NCBI GenBank assembly: GCA_027347125.1 | Contig: DAIERC010000416.1 | Coordinates: 1 to 8,111, forward strand | Length of the DNA: 8,111 bases | Source: Ignavibacteriales bacterium | GTDB taxonomy: Bacteria > Bacteroidota > Ignavibacteria > Ignavibacteriales > Ignavibacteriaceae | Reading direction: 5' to 3' | In this document: piece by piece, positions 6,545 to 8,111 of the stretch | Position numbering within the stretch: position 1 is the first letter of the stretch | Layout of the letters: each line of letters begins with the position of its first letter | The notes under the pieces: generated by a model | Told to the model about the DNA's origin: nothing | Seen by the model: the letters and a program-made list of their open reading frames with translations, nothing else | The model's database searches: none | Made by a program: the position numbers and the translations under genes

Positions 6545-7810
6545 GTGGACAAATTTGTAATTCGCGGTGGTAAAAAACTTTCCGGTCAGGTTGAAATAAG
6601 CGGGGCAAAAAATGCTTCGTTGGCTTTAATGCCTGCGTCGTTGCTGGTTTCGGGTAACTCAAAACTTTATAACACCCCGGAACTTAACGATGTTTATACG
6701 ATGACAAAATTATTGAACCATCTTGGAGTAAAAACAAATTTCGAAAATCATGTGCTGGAATTGGATTCCTCTAATATTATCAGTCAGGATGCTCCGTATG
6801 AACATGTAAAAAAAATGCGAGCCTCTGTTTATGTGCTAGGTCCTTTGATCACAAAATACGGAACCGCTAGAGTATCTTTGCCAGGCGGTTGCGCTTGGGG
6901 GCCCCGTCCCATTAATCTTCACCTTGAAGGATTAAAAAAAATGGGTGCTGATATTGAATTAAATGAAGGATATATAATTGCCAAAGCCAAAAGACTAAAA
7001 GGCGCTAGAATAAATTTTGATGTGTCTTCGGTTGGTGCTACCGGTAATATTTTGATGGCTGCCGCTCTGGCAAAAGGAACTACCATCATTAACAACGCAG
7101 CGCTCGAACCGGAAATTTCTAACCTTGCTGAGTTCCTTATTAAGATGGGAGCACGCATAAACGGAATCAATACCTCCACTCTGGAAATTGAAGGAGTAGA
7201 TGAATTGCATACTGCCGAAATTGATACCATTCCTGATAGGATAGAAGCGGGAACAATTTTAATTGCAGGTGCATTAACTCACGGTAATATCACAATTAAA
7301 AATATTTCCAATCAACATATGAATTCTGTTTTGTCTAAACTTGAGGACAGCGGATGTAACCTAAATATTAATAATGGTTTAGTAAGCTTAGGCGCTGCGT
7401 ATAATAGCATAAAATCTTCGGACATTACAACTGCGATTTATCCCGGGTTTCCAACCGATATGCAAGCACAATGGACGGCCTATATGGCTTTAGCGGAGGG
7501 AACGTCAACTGTAACAGATACCATATATTTGGATAGGTTTAAACATGTACCTGAATTAGTTCGGCTGGGAGCAAATATAACTGTTAACGAAAATAGCGCA
7601 GTAATAAAGGGAGTAAAAAAGCTTACGGGAGCAAAGGTGATGTCTACAGATTTACGCGCAAGCGCAAGTTTGGTTTTAGCGGGTTTGGCTGCCGAAGGTA
7701 CCACTGAAGTTCTTAGAGTTTATCATCTTGATAGAGGTTACCAAAAAATTGAGAAGAAATTGCTCGCTCTAGGCGCCGATATTGAACGAGTGGAAGGATC
7801 CGAATATTAG
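6545..7810 (+). CDS. murA: UDP-N-acetylglucosamine 1-carboxyvinyltransferase MurA
   Basis: A 421-residue cytoplasmic enzyme that transfers enolpyruvate from phosphoenolpyruvate to UDP-GlcNAc, the first committed step of peptidoglycan synthesis. It is full length for the family. Key residues fall at or within one position of their E. coli numbers: Lys22-Asn23 in ISGAKN, Arg92, Cys116 in PGGCAWGPRP (the general acid that fosfomycin alkylates), Arg121, Asp305 in YPGFPTDMQAQ, Asp369-Leu-Arg371 in TDLRASASL, and Arg397. With Cys rather than Asp in the loop, fosfomycin sensitivity at the target level is expected. The start is GTG with a GAGGA ribosome site 4 bases upstream. It lies 101 bases after the kinase in the same direction, and only 2 bases before the next membrane-protein gene, which is probably in the same operon. 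Confidence 0.98.
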   Translation: MDKFVIRGGKKLSGQVEISGAKNASLALMPASLLVSGNSKLYNTPELNDVYTMTKLLNHLGVKTNFENHVLELDSSNIISQDAPYEHVKKMRASVYVLGPLITKYGTARVSLPGGCAWGPRPINLHLEGLKKMGADIELNEGYIIAKAKRLKGARINFDVSSVGATGNILMAAALAKGTTIINNAALEPEISNLAEFLIKMGARINGINTSTLEIEGVDELHTAEIDTIPDRIEAGTILIAGALTHGNITIKNISNQHMNSVLSKLEDSGCNLNINNGLVSLGAAYNSIKSSDITTAIYPGFPTDMQAQWTAYMALAEGTSTVTDTIYLDRFKHVPELVRLGANITVNENSAVIKGVKKLTGAKVMSTDLRASASLVLAGLAAEGTTEVLRVYHLDRGYQKIEKKLLALGADIERVEGSEY

Positions 7811-7812
7811 CA

Positions 7813-8111
7813 GTGGCGAAAATAAAAAATATATTATCGGGATATAGTTATTTATCGGTTTATTTATTAACTCTCATTTCACTCAATCTATTATTGCTGA
7901 ATATTCCGTTGGCTAAAGTGTTTGGTTATGAATTCTCCGCGATTAATGCTATTGCCATTACACTTCTTTCAGGTTTATATTCAATTTCGTTAATACAAAA
8001 ATTAAAATCTTCTATTTATTCTACCGAAACTTTTATTAGAATATTAATTTCAGCTTTTTCTCTCTTCTTAATTATTCCTGCGCTGATTTCGATTACTAAT
8101 TCATTTCTTAC
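7813..8111 (+). CDS. Unrecognised multi-pass membrane protein, N-terminal part only
   Basis: The frame is open from GTG at 7813 to the right edge, 99 codons plus 2 bases, with no stop. The sequence begins MAKIKNILSGYSYL and shows three likely membrane segments at about residues 11-30, 41-62 and 75-95. They are separated by a short polar stretch with VFGYEF (36-41) and by QKLKSSIYSTE (62-72). I do not recognise the family. The start is the only reasonable one: an in-frame TGA lies ten codons upstream and there is no ATG in the visible part. A GGAAGGA stretch about 14 bases before it is too far for a normal ribosome site, so initiation may depend on ribosomes finishing murA, whose stop codon lies 2 bases before the GTG. 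Confidence 0.7.
   Translation, partial: MAKIKNILSGYSYLSVYLLTLISLNLLLLNIPLAKVFGYEFSAINAIAITLLSGLYSISLIQKLKSSIYSTETFIRILISAFSLFLIIPALISITNSFL

Noticed and set aside
6919..7230. Antisense open frames within murA (also 6995-7210 and 7480-7704)
   Set aside because: murA is full length with all catalytic residues; the antisense frames have no support.

Overview
The window looks like ordinary chromosomal housekeeping DNA from an AT-rich member of the Bacteroidota/Ignavibacteria-Chlorobi group. This assignment is an inference from protein style (a MurA with a CAWGPRP active-site loop, a trigger factor with a divergent PPIase domain, a kinase carrying Ycf48-type repeats) and from AT-rich intergenic DNA, some of which resembles the Bacteroidota TAnnTTTG promoter element. 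No phylogenetic search was possible. I see no mobile element, CRISPR array, phage gene or integration scar.

Left half, minus strand. Read in the direction of transcription, it holds a tRNA-Leu(UAG), the trigger factor gene tig 39 bases further on, and clpP overlapping the end of tig by 4 bases. A perfect-stem intrinsic terminator follows 4 bases after the clpP stop. Beyond it, on the same strand, is a separate gene for an exported LACTB-like serine hydrolase of the beta-lactamase/penicillin-binding fold, cut by the left edge of the window. The tRNA-tig-clpP block is a protein synthesis and quality-control unit: decoding, co-translational folding, degradation. clpX does not follow clpP here.

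Centre. About 290 gene-free bases separate the minus-strand block from the plus-strand block. They must hold the divergent promoters, and they contain one strong imperfect palindrome.

Right half, plus strand. A PP2C-type protein phosphatase overlaps by 16 bases a transmembrane Ser/Thr protein kinase whose extracytoplasmic part is a seven-repeat Ycf48/BNR-like beta-propeller. The pair looks like a self-contained reversible phosphorylation switch with an external sensor. About 100 bases later comes murA (first committed step of peptidoglycan synthesis), followed after 2 bases by the start of an unrecognised multi-pass membrane protein that leaves the window on the right.

The most interesting item is the kinase. 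Its outer domain can be read directly as seven blades, with tryptophans spaced 41-42 residues apart and a split blade shared by the two ends. The other genes are well-conserved families with their key residues in place.
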